Shown here: positions 8,025 through 15,554 of the stretch, one piece after another | How the letters are laid out: each line of letters opens with the position of its first letter | Numbering within the stretch: position 1 is the first letter of the stretch | Source: JBMTVT01 sp049451635 | Lineage (GTDB): Bacteria > Bacteroidota > Bacteroidia > Flavobacteriales > Flavobacteriaceae | DNA length: 25,521 nucleotides | NCBI GenBank assembly: GCA_049451635.1 | Contig: JBMTVT010000036.1 | Location: forward strand, 1 to 25,521 | Direction of reading: 5' to 3' | Position numbers and translations under genes: made by a program | Notes under the pieces: model-generated | Seen by the model: only the letters and a program-made list of their open reading frames with translations | The model's database searches: none | What the model was told of the DNA's origin: nothing

Positions 8025-9847
8025 TCTTTGTCTTTTTTAAGCTTGTTTTTATTTGGTGGTAGTTTTAAGTTTTTTACAGAGGGCTTAATAGGGTTATTTT
8101 TGCTTTTTTCATTTGTAGGTAAATTACGGGAAGCTTTTGATGTTTGTCCATTTATAACCTTTGCATTTTCATCAGCTTTTTTTACACGTTCAAGCAAGGC
8201 TCCATCAACAAAGGCTTCCTGTGGGATATAATCTTCTAAGCCTTTAATGATGGGTAAATCAAGTGGTGGATCATCTTTGAATAAATCTTCAACACTTAAT
8301 GGGCGTTCCTCATCTCGCCAATCAAAACCTTTTAAAATTTTTTCATTTTCGGGATATTTCGATTCGGGATATAAATTACCATCTATTTGATTGAATCTGG
8401 TATATTCTTCAATATCACCATTAGTAAACAGCATGGAAATGCTTCCTGATTTTGCTTTATCAATACCTATAAGTTCCTGTTTGTCGTTACGGGCATAGAA
8501 AATAGATTCAGCATTTTTAGTAATATCCACTTGCCGTAATTGGTTTTCATCATTAAATAAACCAACCAGACTTCTGCCTGAAATTTGATTGTACCCTGTT
8601 TTGCTGATGGTGTCTTGACTAATTATAAAGGCATTGTTGAAAACTAACAAAGAGTCTAGTTTTTCGGTTTCGCTGTTTGATATTAAATGAATCGTATCGC
8701 CTGTCATTTGGTTTTCAAAATTCCACAAAATAGGTCTGCGTTTAGTTGAAAATTTATCACCGGGAGAAAAACGAGGGATATTGATTAGTTTAGTAAGTCC
8801 TTCTTTTTGGTTTGAATAAATGGAATCTGCTTTTCCACTAATGTCCGACTTAAAAATTTTAGCGTTATAGTAGGCATTGATGACGCGATTATCGGGTTTG
8901 CCAGTTACCATAATTTTATCGGCATGCATATAAATAGAATCGTTTTCTTGAATGGTAATTGCCAATGCGCGTTTGGTAATAAAAACCGAATCTTTTTCTT
9001 TAAAAACTTCTGCATAATGCCCTTTAATGATACTCTTATTTAAGGTATCGGTAACTTTTATGTTATTGGTAGCCGAAGCAAAACTATTATTGTTTTCAAA
9101 GTATAAACTATCGCCTTCAATAATTCGATTATCGTAATATATTTTTGCTTTTTTAACAGCATACCCAACTTTATTTTCGGTATCGTAAAACCCTTTTTCG
9201 CAATAGGTTTTACTTTCTGGATTAGTTATGGTTGATGGTCCAAACAAATAAGCCTGACCCGTATCAGAATAAAAATCAAAATAATTGGAATTTATGGTCG
9301 TACTGTCATTTACCAAAACAACATCTTCAACAAATTGATATTTTTTGATATCCATGTAATAACGCCCAATTTTACTAGTAATAGTTCCAGACGAATCTTT
9401 TACAACAGTTCCACCACTTTTATAAAATGCTTGTTGTTTTAAACGGTCAAAATATAAAGTATCAGATGTGATGGTGGAATTGGGGTCTTTTAAAACCACA
9501 TCACCACTAGCAAAAGCCAACTCGGTTATACCACTGTATTCAATATATTTTGAAGTCATATTAATGGTATCACCCTGTATTAATTTTACATTACCATAAG
9601 CTTCAATAAAATTTTCTTTACTATAATGAATGGCCTTATCACACCACATGTTAGTGCCTTGGTGGTTTATCTGTACTTGTTGCGAATCGTCTCTTGTTAA
9701 AATTTTTGCACCTGGGTAGTTTTCTTCATCAATAGTAAGTTTACCCGCATAATCAATTTCAATTTGCCTTTTAGTTTGTGATTGAACTTGAAAGATTACG
9801 GTAGCACTTATTATCAGTGAAAAAAGAAAAACTTGTAGTTTGTTCAA
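8021..9847 (-). CDS. OstA-like (LptA/LptD N-terminal type) exported protein
   Basis: A 608-residue protein with a cleavable signal peptide (MNKLQVFLFSLIISATVIFQ, likely cut near VQSQ). Many repeated short beta strands follow of the type YGNVKLIQGDTINMTSKYIEY, ASGDVVLKDPNSTITSDTLYF and YYMDIKKYQFVEDVVLV. This is the OstA beta-jellyroll repeat found in LptA, LptC and the N-terminus of LptD, which bridge lipopolysaccharide across the periplasm. The Bacteroidota form is much longer than E. coli LptA (~185 aa). It ends in a basic, low-complexity tail (last ~50 residues, Lys/Asn/Pro-rich). I infer a role in LPS transport; no lptB, lptF or lptG lies beside it here. Stop and start overlap with the aminotransferase gene. 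Confidence 0.85.
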   Translation of the reverse strand: MNKLQVFLFSLIISATVIFQVQSQTKRQIEIDYAGKLTIDEENYPGAKILTRDDSQQVQINHQGTNMWCDKAIHYSKENFIEAYGNVKLIQGDTINMTSKYIEYSGITELAFASGDVVLKDPNSTITSDTLYFDRLKQQAFYKSGGTVVKDSSGTITSKIGRYYMDIKKYQFVEDVVLVNDSTTINSNYFDFYSDTGQAYLFGPSTITNPESKTYCEKGFYDTENKVGYAVKKAKIYYDNRIIEGDSLYFENNNSFASATNNIKVTDTLNKSIIKGHYAEVFKEKDSVFITKRALAITIQENDSIYMHADKIMVTGKPDNRVINAYYNAKIFKSDISGKADSIYSNQKEGLTKLINIPRFSPGDKFSTKRRPILWNFENQMTGDTIHLISNSETEKLDSLLVFNNAFIISQDTISKTGYNQISGRSLVGLFNDENQLRQVDITKNAESIFYARNDKQELIGIDKAKSGSISMLFTNGDIEEYTRFNQIDGNLYPESKYPENEKILKGFDWRDEERPLSVEDLFKDDPPLDLPIIKGLEDYIPQEAFVDGALLERVKKADENAKVINGQTSKASRNLPTNEKSKNNPIKPSVKNLKLPPNKNKLKKDKE

Positions 9848-9864
9848 AATAAAAAAGTTTGTCG

Positions 9865-9872
9865 CAAAAATA
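9865..9872 (-). promoter_or_regulatory. Candidate -7 promoter box (TATTTTTG) for the OstA-like gene
   Basis: The minus strand reads TATTTTTG, a match to TAnnTTTG, ending 17 bases before the ATG of the OstA-like gene. No clear -33 element is visible. The hairpin at 9907-9936 lies just upstream, which would insulate this promoter from the purA side. Confidence 0.45.
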
Positions 9873-9906
9873 ACGATTAATATGATGTTTAAGTATATTC
9901 AAACAA

Positions 9907-9936
9907 AAAACGCTCCAAAATATTTTGGAACGTTTT
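9907..9936. terminator. Hairpin, probable intrinsic terminator upstream of the OstA-like gene
   Basis: Arms AAAACG-C-TCCAAAA (9907-9920) and TTTTGGA-A-CGTTTT (9923-9936) pair with one C/A mismatch around a two-base loop. On the minus strand the stem is followed by a run of T (complement of 9905-9910). No intact gene feeds it from the right, because purA is already terminated at 10117-10143. A possible remnant ends 20 bases before it. Confidence 0.55.
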
Positions 9937-10111
9937 ATACATATGATTTTGTTTTTTATTTAGCCCAATCTGTTTCTCCTTTTTTATTTTTTCAACTGAA
10001 ATAATTTTTTCTGCTATATAAATTGCTTAATTTCGACTTAAATCAGTCCACTTTTTGCAGACGATTTACAATTAAATACATTAAAATTTAAATCATTCAT
10101 AAATCAAATAT

Positions 10112-10143
10112 AAAAAAAAAGACTACTTAAAAAGTAGTCTTTT
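10112..10143 (-). terminator. Intrinsic terminator of purA
   Basis: A perfect 12-base stem, AAAAGACTACTT (10117-10128) with AAGTAGTCTTTT (10132-10143), closed by a three-base loop. On the minus strand it is followed by about nine T (complement of 10112-10120). It begins 24 bases after the purA stop and ends the rdgB/RSH/fur/purA group. Confidence 0.9.
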
Positions 10144-10166
10144 CTAATGAATTTCTCTACAAACGA

Positions 10167-11441
10167 TTAGTTCCTAAAAATAGTCTGTTTTCTATCAGGG
10201 CCAACCGACACAATGGTAATAGGAATTTCCAGTTCTTTTTCTAAAAATGCAATATAATCATTCAGTGCTTTTGGAAGTTGTGATGCTTCAGACATCCCTG
10301 TTAAATCTTCATTCCAGCCACTAAATTCTGTGTAAATAGGTTCTACATTTTCAGGCTCTATATTATATGGTAAATGGGAAATTACTTCACCTTTATATTT
10401 ATATTTAGTACATACTTTTAAGGTTTTAAACCCTGAAAGCACATCACCTTTCATCATCATTAATTGGGTAACCCCATTAACTTGACACGCATATTTTAAC
10501 GCTACCAAATCTAACCAACCACAACGACGAGGACGACCAGTTGTAGCACCAAACTCGTTACCAACACGCCCCATAGTTTCTCCATCTTCATCAAACAATT
10601 CAGTTGGGAAAGGACCAGAACCCACACGAGTTGTATAGGCTTTGAAAATACCAAAAACTTCACCTATTTTATTTGGAGAAACTCCCAAACCTGTACAAGC
10701 CCCAGCAGCAGTTGTGTTACTTGAGGTTACAAATGGGTAAGTTCCAAAATCGATATCCAAAAGCGAACCTTGGGCGCCTTCGGCTAAAATGGTTTTACCA
10801 GATTTTTGGGCTTGATAAATGTATTCTTCAGAATCAATAAATTTTAAAGATTTTAAAACGTCTATGGCTTTAAAAAACTCTTCTTCAAGCTCTTGTAATT
10901 TGTATTCAATATCAACACTATAGTAAGCAATCATCGACTCGTGCTTATCGGCCAAAGCTCTATAGCGTTCTTTCCAATCACTTAACTCCAAATCGCCAAC
11001 ACGAATACCGTTACGTCCTGTTTTGTCCATATAGGTAGGTCCGATACCTTTTAAAGTTGAGCCAATTTTTGCTTTTCCTTTTGAGGCTTCACTTGCGGCA
11101 TCTAGTAAACGATGGGTTGGTAAAATAATGTGTGCTTTACGTGAAATAAGCAGTGATTTTCTGTAATCTACATGTTGTTCTTCAAGCTTATCTAATTCAC
11201 CTTTAAAAATAACAGGATCTATTACAACGCCATTACCAACTAGGTTTGTGGCACTATTATGAAAAATACCTGAAGGAATAGTGTGTAACACATGTTTTTT
11301 ACCATTAAAAACAAGTGTGTGTCCTGCATTTGGACCTCCTTGAAAACGTGCTATTATATTGTAGTTTTTGGTAAGTACGTCAACAATTTTCCCTTTGCCT
11401 TCGTCTCCCCATTGTAATCCTAGTAGTAAATCTACTGCCAT
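10167..11441 (-). CDS. purA: Adenylosuccinate synthetase PurA
   Basis: Joins aspartate to IMP with GTP hydrolysis to give adenylosuccinate, the first committed step from IMP to AMP. The 424-residue length is normal. The active-site P-loop-like motif WGDEGKGK is at 11-18 with catalytic Asp13 and Lys16, and GGPNAGHT at 35-42 holds the catalytic His41. Other family motifs visible are KGIGPTY, EGAQG, TYPFVTSSNTTAAG, TRVGSGPFPTE, GEFGATTGRPRRCGW-type (here GNEFGATTGRPRRCGW), MMMKGDVL and VSVGPDR. It is the last gene of the group, eight bases after the Fur-family gene, and is closed by a strong hairpin. PurA is inhibited by ppGpp in other bacteria, which makes its position two genes after the RelA/SpoT gene notable. 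Confidence 0.98.
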   Translation of the reverse strand: MAVDLLLGLQWGDEGKGKIVDVLTKNYNIIARFQGGPNAGHTLVFNGKKHVLHTIPSGIFHNSATNLVGNGVVIDPVIFKGELDKLEEQHVDYRKSLLISRKAHIILPTHRLLDAASEASKGKAKIGSTLKGIGPTYMDKTGRNGIRVGDLELSDWKERYRALADKHESMIAYYSVDIEYKLQELEEEFFKAIDVLKSLKFIDSEEYIYQAQKSGKTILAEGAQGSLLDIDFGTYPFVTSSNTTAAGACTGLGVSPNKIGEVFGIFKAYTTRVGSGPFPTELFDEDGETMGRVGNEFGATTGRPRRCGWLDLVALKYACQVNGVTQLMMMKGDVLSGFKTLKVCTKYKYKGEVISHLPYNIEPENVEPIYTEFSGWNEDLTGMSEASQLPKALNDYIAFLEKELEIPITIVSVGPDRKQTIFRN

Positions 11442-11449
11442 TGTAAAAG

Positions 11450-11905
11450 TTAGTTATTAGATTTTCTATTTCCGTAAAAATAGAGTGAGTGGTTATTAAT
11501 TTCTATATTGAATACTTCTTCGATTGTTTTTTTTATGGATTGAATTCTAGGGTCACAGAACTCTATAACTTCACCTGTATCGGTTAGAATAACATGGTCA
11601 TGCTGTCTGTCAAAATATGATTTTTCATACTGAGCTTGATGATTTTGACCAAATTGGTGTTTTCTTACCAAACCGCAGTCTAAAAGTAATTCAATAGTGT
11701 TGTACAGTGTTGCACGAGAAACACGATATTTTTTATTTTTCATGTTAAGATATAGCGATTCTATATCAAAGTGCTCATTATTATTATAAATTTCTTGAAG
11801 TATAGCGTAGCGTTCAGGCGTTTTTCGGTGTCCGTTGCCCTCTAAAAATTTAGTAAAAACATTTTTTACTATGTCTTGGTTTTTTGTTTCAGCCGTTGCA
11901 TCCAT
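11450..11905 (-). CDS. Fur-family transcriptional regulator
   Basis: A 151-residue regulator of the Fur/PerR/Zur family. The N-terminal winged helix has the recognition helix RVSRATLYNT at 61-70. The hinge and dimer domain has the metal-site motif QHDHVILTDTGEVIEF at 101-116, with further likely ligands His45, Glu49, Glu94 and His139. Both Cys of the usual structural-zinc CxxC motif are replaced (Leu107, Thr110), there is no C-terminal Cys pair, and only Cys77 and Cys117 remain. It therefore cannot bind the classical Cys4 zinc, although Fur proteins lacking these cysteines exist. Whether it senses iron, peroxide or another metal cannot be told. It sits between the RelA/SpoT gene (26 bases upstream) and purA (8 bases downstream) and is surely co-transcribed with purA. 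Confidence 0.93.
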   Translation of the reverse strand: MDATAETKNQDIVKNVFTKFLEGNGHRKTPERYAILQEIYNNNEHFDIESLYLNMKNKKYRVSRATLYNTIELLLDCGLVRKHQFGQNHQAQYEKSYFDRQHDHVILTDTGEVIEFCDPRIQSIKKTIEEVFNIEINNHSLYFYGNRKSNN

Positions 11906-11931
11906 AATTTCGTGGCAAATTTACACTTTTT

Positions 11932-14157
11932 TTACACTCTGGTAACCTTATCTATACCATTAATTTTTTTAAGTTTTTCTAAAAGCTTTTTTATAATGGT
12001 ATTGTTTTTAACCAACACATTTATTTTTCCCGAAAAGAGTCCGTCATTACTTTCAAAACTGATGCTTTTCATGTTTACATGCATGTTTTCTGAAACTATT
12101 GAGGTTATTTCGTTTACCAATCCTATGTGATCAATCCCTGTAATAATAATTTTTGCCGAAAACTCTTGTTGTGTTGAATCAATCCATTTTGTAGGCATAA
12201 TTCTATATGCATAATTAGATTGTAAGCTAACAGCATTTGGGCAATTGTATTTATGCACTTTTAAGCCTTCATTCACAGTTAAAAAACCAAAAACGTCATC
12301 ACCAGGAATGGGGTTACAGCAGTTGGATAGTTTATATTCCAATTTTTCTTCTTCTTTTCCAAAAACAAGAGAATCGTATTTTAAAGTTACTTCATCTTTT
12401 TCAAGCTCTTCTTTTTTTATAGCGGCTTTTCTTGAAATTTTATTTTTAATATAACTCATAAACGTACTGCTTCTTGAAGAAGCATAGCTTTTGAGCATAT
12501 TATTATCAATAGAACCCATACCAACTCTATAAAATAAATCTAAACTGGTTTTAAGTTTAAAATAGCGTACCATCTCGTTAATGGATTCTTCGTCTAGATT
12601 GATTTTGAGTTGCTTTAATTTTCGACGCAAAATTTCTTTTCCATCTTCTCCAATAAGCTTTTTGTCTTCACGTAATGCCGATTTAATTTTACTTCTAGCA
12701 CGTGCCGTTGTAACATAATCTAACCAATTTACATTTGGTTTTGCACTTTCTGAAGTTAATATATCTACTTGGTCGCCGCTTTTTAATTCGTGGCTTAATG
12801 TAACGAGTTTGCCATTTACTTTGGCACCACGGGTTTTCATACCTACTTCTGTATGGATATTAAAAGCAAAATCGAGGGCTGTGGCACCTTTTGGAAGCGA
12901 TTTTAATTCGCCGTTTGGTGTGAAAACAAATATTTCTTTTGAATAAAGGTTGAGTTTGAATTGTTCAACAAAATCAACAGCATTCATATCTGGATTTTCA
13001 AGTGCTTCTTGTAATCGATTAATCCAATTTTCAAGATTGTCTTCCTTTTCATCGGTTTGTTTGTATTTATAGTGGGCAGCATAACCTTTTTCGGCTATCT
13101 CATTCATTCGTTCACTGCGTATTTGCACTTCAACCCAACGTCCTTTAGGACCCATTACGGTTATATGGAGTGCTTCATAACCGGTACTTTTTGGAGAGGA
13201 TATCCAATCGCGAAGCCTAATAGGGTTTGGTCTAAAATGATCGGTAACTATAGAATAAATTTTCCAAGCCAGAAATTTTTCAGTCTTTGGATCGGTATCA
13301 CATTCATAAATGATACGTATAGCAAATTTATCATAGACTTCATCAAAAGGTACTCCTTGATTGAGCATTTTTCTGCGAATTGAAAAAATAGACTTCGGCC
13401 TGCCTTTTATGGTGTAATTGAAATTTTCTTTATCTAACGAGTTTTTTATAACCTCACTAAATTGGGCAATATATAAGTCTTGTTCTTCTTTACTTTCTTT
13501 AATTTTGCCTAAAATATCATTATAAACATCAGGTTCGGTGTATTTTAAGCCTAAGTCCTCAAGTTCTGTCTTAATATTATAAAGCCCTATTCTATGTGCT
13601 AACGGTGCATAAATATAAAGCGTTTCTGAAGCTATTTTAATTTGCTTATCGGCCCGCATTGAATCCATGGTTTGCATGTTATGCAATCTGTCAGCAATTT
13701 TAATAATGATAACCCTTACATCATCATTGAGGGTCAATAACATTTTACGAAAATTTTCAGCCTGCAAAGATACATCCATGTCTTGCTCTTTGCTTAACGA
13801 CGAAATTTTGGTCAACCCGTCAACTATGGTGGCAACTGTTTTCCCAAATTGTTTTTCAATGTCTTCAATGGTGTAATCAGGACTGTCTTCAATAACATCA
13901 TGGAGCAATGCAGCAGCAATTGAGGTGGCATCTAAACCGATTTCTTGTGCTACAATTTTTGCCACAGCTAGAGGGTGGAAAATATATGCTTCCCCAGATT
14001 TCCTACGTTGATTTTTATGTCCGTCTAAAGCAACCTCAAAAGCTTTTCGTATAAGTTTTTTGTCATCTTCAGAAAGTGTTGTGTAACTAACTTTTAATAA
14101 CTCTTTGTAGGCTTTTGCAATGGCTGCATTTTCTTTTTCAATAGCTTCCTCTGTCAT
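11932..14157 (-). CDS. Bifunctional (p)ppGpp synthetase/hydrolase (RelA/SpoT homologue)
   Basis: A full-length 741-residue RSH protein. The hydrolase HD domain is intact: His61, the HD pair at 86-87 (ALLHDVIED) and KIADRLHNM at 153-161. The synthetase domain has GRPKSIFSIRRKM at 252-264, FDEVYDKFAIRII at 271-283, RLRDWISSPKS at 314-324 and VEVQIR at 342-347. RLRD occupies the place of the RxKD motif of bifunctional enzymes (RelA-type monofunctional synthetases have ExDD), so both activities are expected. A TGS domain (~406-468), a helical region, a conserved-cysteine motif (CCNPIPGDDVFGF, ~611-623) and a C-terminal ACT domain (~664-741) follow. It makes and degrades the stringent-response alarmone in the cytoplasm, on ribosomes. 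It heads fur-purA and follows rdgB by 70 bases. Confidence 0.97.
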   Translation of the reverse strand: MTEEAIEKENAAIAKAYKELLKVSYTTLSEDDKKLIRKAFEVALDGHKNQRRKSGEAYIFHPLAVAKIVAQEIGLDATSIAAALLHDVIEDSPDYTIEDIEKQFGKTVATIVDGLTKISSLSKEQDMDVSLQAENFRKMLLTLNDDVRVIIIKIADRLHNMQTMDSMRADKQIKIASETLYIYAPLAHRIGLYNIKTELEDLGLKYTEPDVYNDILGKIKESKEEQDLYIAQFSEVIKNSLDKENFNYTIKGRPKSIFSIRRKMLNQGVPFDEVYDKFAIRIIYECDTDPKTEKFLAWKIYSIVTDHFRPNPIRLRDWISSPKSTGYEALHITVMGPKGRWVEVQIRSERMNEIAEKGYAAHYKYKQTDEKEDNLENWINRLQEALENPDMNAVDFVEQFKLNLYSKEIFVFTPNGELKSLPKGATALDFAFNIHTEVGMKTRGAKVNGKLVTLSHELKSGDQVDILTSESAKPNVNWLDYVTTARARSKIKSALREDKKLIGEDGKEILRRKLKQLKINLDEESINEMVRYFKLKTSLDLFYRVGMGSIDNNMLKSYASSRSSTFMSYIKNKISRKAAIKKEELEKDEVTLKYDSLVFGKEEEKLEYKLSNCCNPIPGDDVFGFLTVNEGLKVHKYNCPNAVSLQSNYAYRIMPTKWIDSTQQEFSAKIIITGIDHIGLVNEITSIVSENMHVNMKSISFESNDGLFSGKINVLVKNNTIIKKLLEKLKKINGIDKVTRV

Positions 14158-14227
14158 AAACTAAAAGTAAGATAATCTATATTAACCACCAACATCAAAT
14201 ATAATTTTTTAAAACTATATTAAGGGG

Positions 14228-14800
14228 TTATTGGTTTAAAAATTCAATGAGTTTGGAAACAGCTTTTCCTCGATGGCCAATGCTATTTTTTAGCTCTAAA
14301 TCCATTTCGGCAAAAGTTTCTGAATAACCTTTTGGTTTAAAAATGGGGTCGTAACCAAAACCATTTTCCCCATTTTTTTTAATGGTTATTTCACCTTTAC
14401 AAATCCCTGTAAATGTTTCTAGCTTGCCATTTAAATGTAAGGCAATAACAGTTTTAAATTGTGCGTCTCTATTGGGGTTGTTGTCTAATTTTGATAGCAA
14501 TTTAGTCATATTGTCATGAGCATTACGTTGTTTACCTGCATAACGAGCAGAAAGCACCCCAGGTTCACCGTTTAGTGCTTCAACCTCCAATCCAGTATCA
14601 TCAGCGAAACAGTCATATCCATATTTTGTTTTTACAAATTCAGACTTTTGAATGGCATTCCCTTCAATAGTGTTCTGGGTTTCAGGAATATCTTCAAAAC
14701 AATTGATGTCATTTAAACTTAACAATTTAATATCATTGGGCATTAAAGCTTGTACTTCTTTTATTTTGTTGAGATTATTTGTAGCGAAAACTAGTTGCAT
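14228..14800 (-). CDS. rdgB: XTP/dITP pyrophosphatase (RdgB/HAM1 family)
   Basis: A 190-residue house-cleaning enzyme that hydrolyses non-canonical purine nucleoside triphosphates (dITP, ITP, XTP) to monophosphates, keeping them out of DNA and RNA. Visible motifs: FATNNLNKIKEV at 5-16, the metal-binding FADDTGLEVEALNGEPGVLS at 65-84 with Asp67-Asp68, SARYAG at 84-89, GFGYDPIF at 147-154 for base recognition and SIGHR at 173-177. Length and order are typical. It is the first of a same-strand run with the RSH, Fur and purA genes; the 70-base gap to the RSH gene leaves room for a separate promoter. A TACATTTG box lies 22 bases upstream of its ATG. Confidence 0.96.
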   Translation of the reverse strand: MQLVFATNNLNKIKEVQALMPNDIKLLSLNDINCFEDIPETQNTIEGNAIQKSEFVKTKYGYDCFADDTGLEVEALNGEPGVLSARYAGKQRNAHDNMTKLLSKLDNNPNRDAQFKTVIALHLNGKLETFTGICKGEITIKKNGENGFGYDPIFKPKGYSETFAEMDLELKNSIGHRGKAVSKLIEFLNQ

Positions 14801-14822
14801 AATATAGATGAGTTTACACTTT

Positions 14823-14830
14823 CAAATGTA
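14823..14830 (-). promoter_or_regulatory. Candidate -7 promoter box (TACATTTG) for rdgB
   Basis: The minus strand reads TACATTTG, matching TAnnTTTG and ending 22 bases before the rdgB ATG. It lies in the divergent rdgB/hpf intergenic region. I cannot identify a convincing -33 element. Confidence 0.5.
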
Positions 14831-14969
14831 ATATTATAAAGGGTTAAAAAAAATAGATTATTAAATATTAAACGAATACTTTAAAACTATTTTATGATTT
14901 TTATCACCCTCAAAATGGTTTTAAACAATTATATTTATAATATAAATTTAACTTTAAAAGAGACCGATT

Positions 14970-15269
14970 ATGACAGTTAACATTCAATACGTAGGTGTAG
15001 ATGCAAGTGAAACCCTTTCTGCTTTCACAAAAGAAAAATTAGAGAAGTTGTTTAATAGATACGAGTTTTTAATAAGTGCCACAGTCTATTTTAAGAAAGA
15101 CGATCAGCAACATGAAACTGGTAAAATATGTAATATGGAGTTGAGTTTACCATGACCTAGAATTTTTGCCAAATCAAACGAACGTAACTTTGAAGTAGGT
15201 GTTAGGGAAACCATAAGCGATTTAGAACGGCAACTTAAAAAGCGGAAAGAGGTATATAAAACTTATTAG
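14970..15269 (+). pseudogene. hpf: Ribosome hibernation promoting factor (HPF/RaiA), interrupted by an in-frame TGA
   Basis: The frame opens at ATG 14970 (MTVNIQYVGVDASETL) and reads a typical short hibernation factor for 61 codons, stopping at TGA 15153-15155. The same frame then continues without another stop from PRIFAKSNERNF to KKRKEVYKTY and ends at TAG 15267-15269. The combined ~99 codons equal the normal length of short HPF in flavobacteria. The interrupted position lies in SLP-x-PRIFA, where relatives as I remember them have Gly, so GGA to TGA by a single change is the simplest explanation. HPF binds the 30S decoding centre and forms inactive 100S ribosomes. The truncated product would lack the last strand and second helix and is probably inactive. 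A sequencing error is the main alternative. Reassignment of TGA is excluded because neighbouring genes end in TGA. Confidence 0.88.
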
Positions 15270-15272
15270 TTT

Positions 15273-15304
15273 AAAAAGGGCTTGCATAAAATGTAAGCCT
15301 TTTT
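15273..15304 (+). terminator. Intrinsic terminator after hpf
   Basis: AAAAAGGGCTTGCAT and ATGTAAGCCTTTTT form a stem with one bulged G and one G-U pair around a short A-rich loop, ending in a T run. It lies three bases after the restored hpf stop (TAG 15267-15269), not after the premature TGA, which supports the longer frame as the ancestral gene. Confidence 0.8.
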
Positions 15305-15362
15305 AATTGATTAATTACCAAAACTAAGTGTAACAAATATGAACTCATAGCTTCAAACGGAT

Positions 15363-15536
15363 ATGGGAAAATTAATTTTAGCAAACGCCATAGTTTGGGC
15401 AGGAATCATATTGATTTCAGCTTATTTGTTTAAAGACAGTGGTAACTGGAAGTATTTTTTTGTAACGGTAATATTTGGTTTTACAATTACCAATGGATTA
15501 ATAAGTTGTAAAGTAGCAAAAAATAAAAAACTGTAA
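15363..15536 (+). CDS. Small two-helix membrane protein, unknown function
   Basis: A 57-codon frame from ATG 15363 (MGKLILANAIVWAG) to TAA 15534-15536. The product has two hydrophobic segments, about residues 3-22 (LILANAIVWAGIILISAYLF) and 31-49 (YFFVTVIFGFTITNGLISC), joined by a short polar turn (KDSGNW), and ends with a basic tail (CKVAKNKKL). This is a credible helical hairpin with a cytoplasmic C-terminus. I do not recognise a family and assign no function. It sits between the hpf terminator and the convergent rlmH gene (18 bases from its stop). Size, start context and composition fit a real gene; comparison with related genomes would settle it. Confidence 0.6.
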   Translation: MGKLILANAIVWAGIILISAYLFKDSGNWKYFFVTVIFGFTITNGLISCKVAKNKKL

Positions 15537-15554
15537 TTCTTTAAAGTTAACTTA

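Larger units (their letters stand above)
9848..10166. other. Gene-free stretch between purA and the OstA-like gene
   Basis: 319 bases without an intact gene. From left to right it holds the TATTTTTG box of the OstA-like gene, the hairpin at 9907-9936, a very AT-rich segment (9940-10110) and the purA terminator. On the minus strand the segment has a 20-codon open frame starting MNDLNFNVFN (about 10040-10102) and, further on in other frames, stretches reading AEKIISVEK and KKGETDWAK followed by TAA at 9956-9958. These may be a decayed small gene, but the stretch is short and AT-rich and chance could explain it. Confidence 0.4.

Noticed and set aside
12237..12454. Plus-strand open frames opposite the RSH gene
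   Set aside because: They are low-complexity antisense shadows of a fully conserved gene.
13057..13383. 108-residue plus-strand frame opposite the RSH synthetase domain
   Set aside because: Its composition follows the antisense of the conserved gene and it has no recognisable motif, promoter or neighbour.
15153..15155. TGA in hpf as a selenocysteine or reassigned codon
   Set aside because: Neighbouring genes (the second DUF368 gene and the OstA-like gene) end in TGA, so it is a stop here. The family position is Gly, not Cys, and no SECIS-like element is evident.
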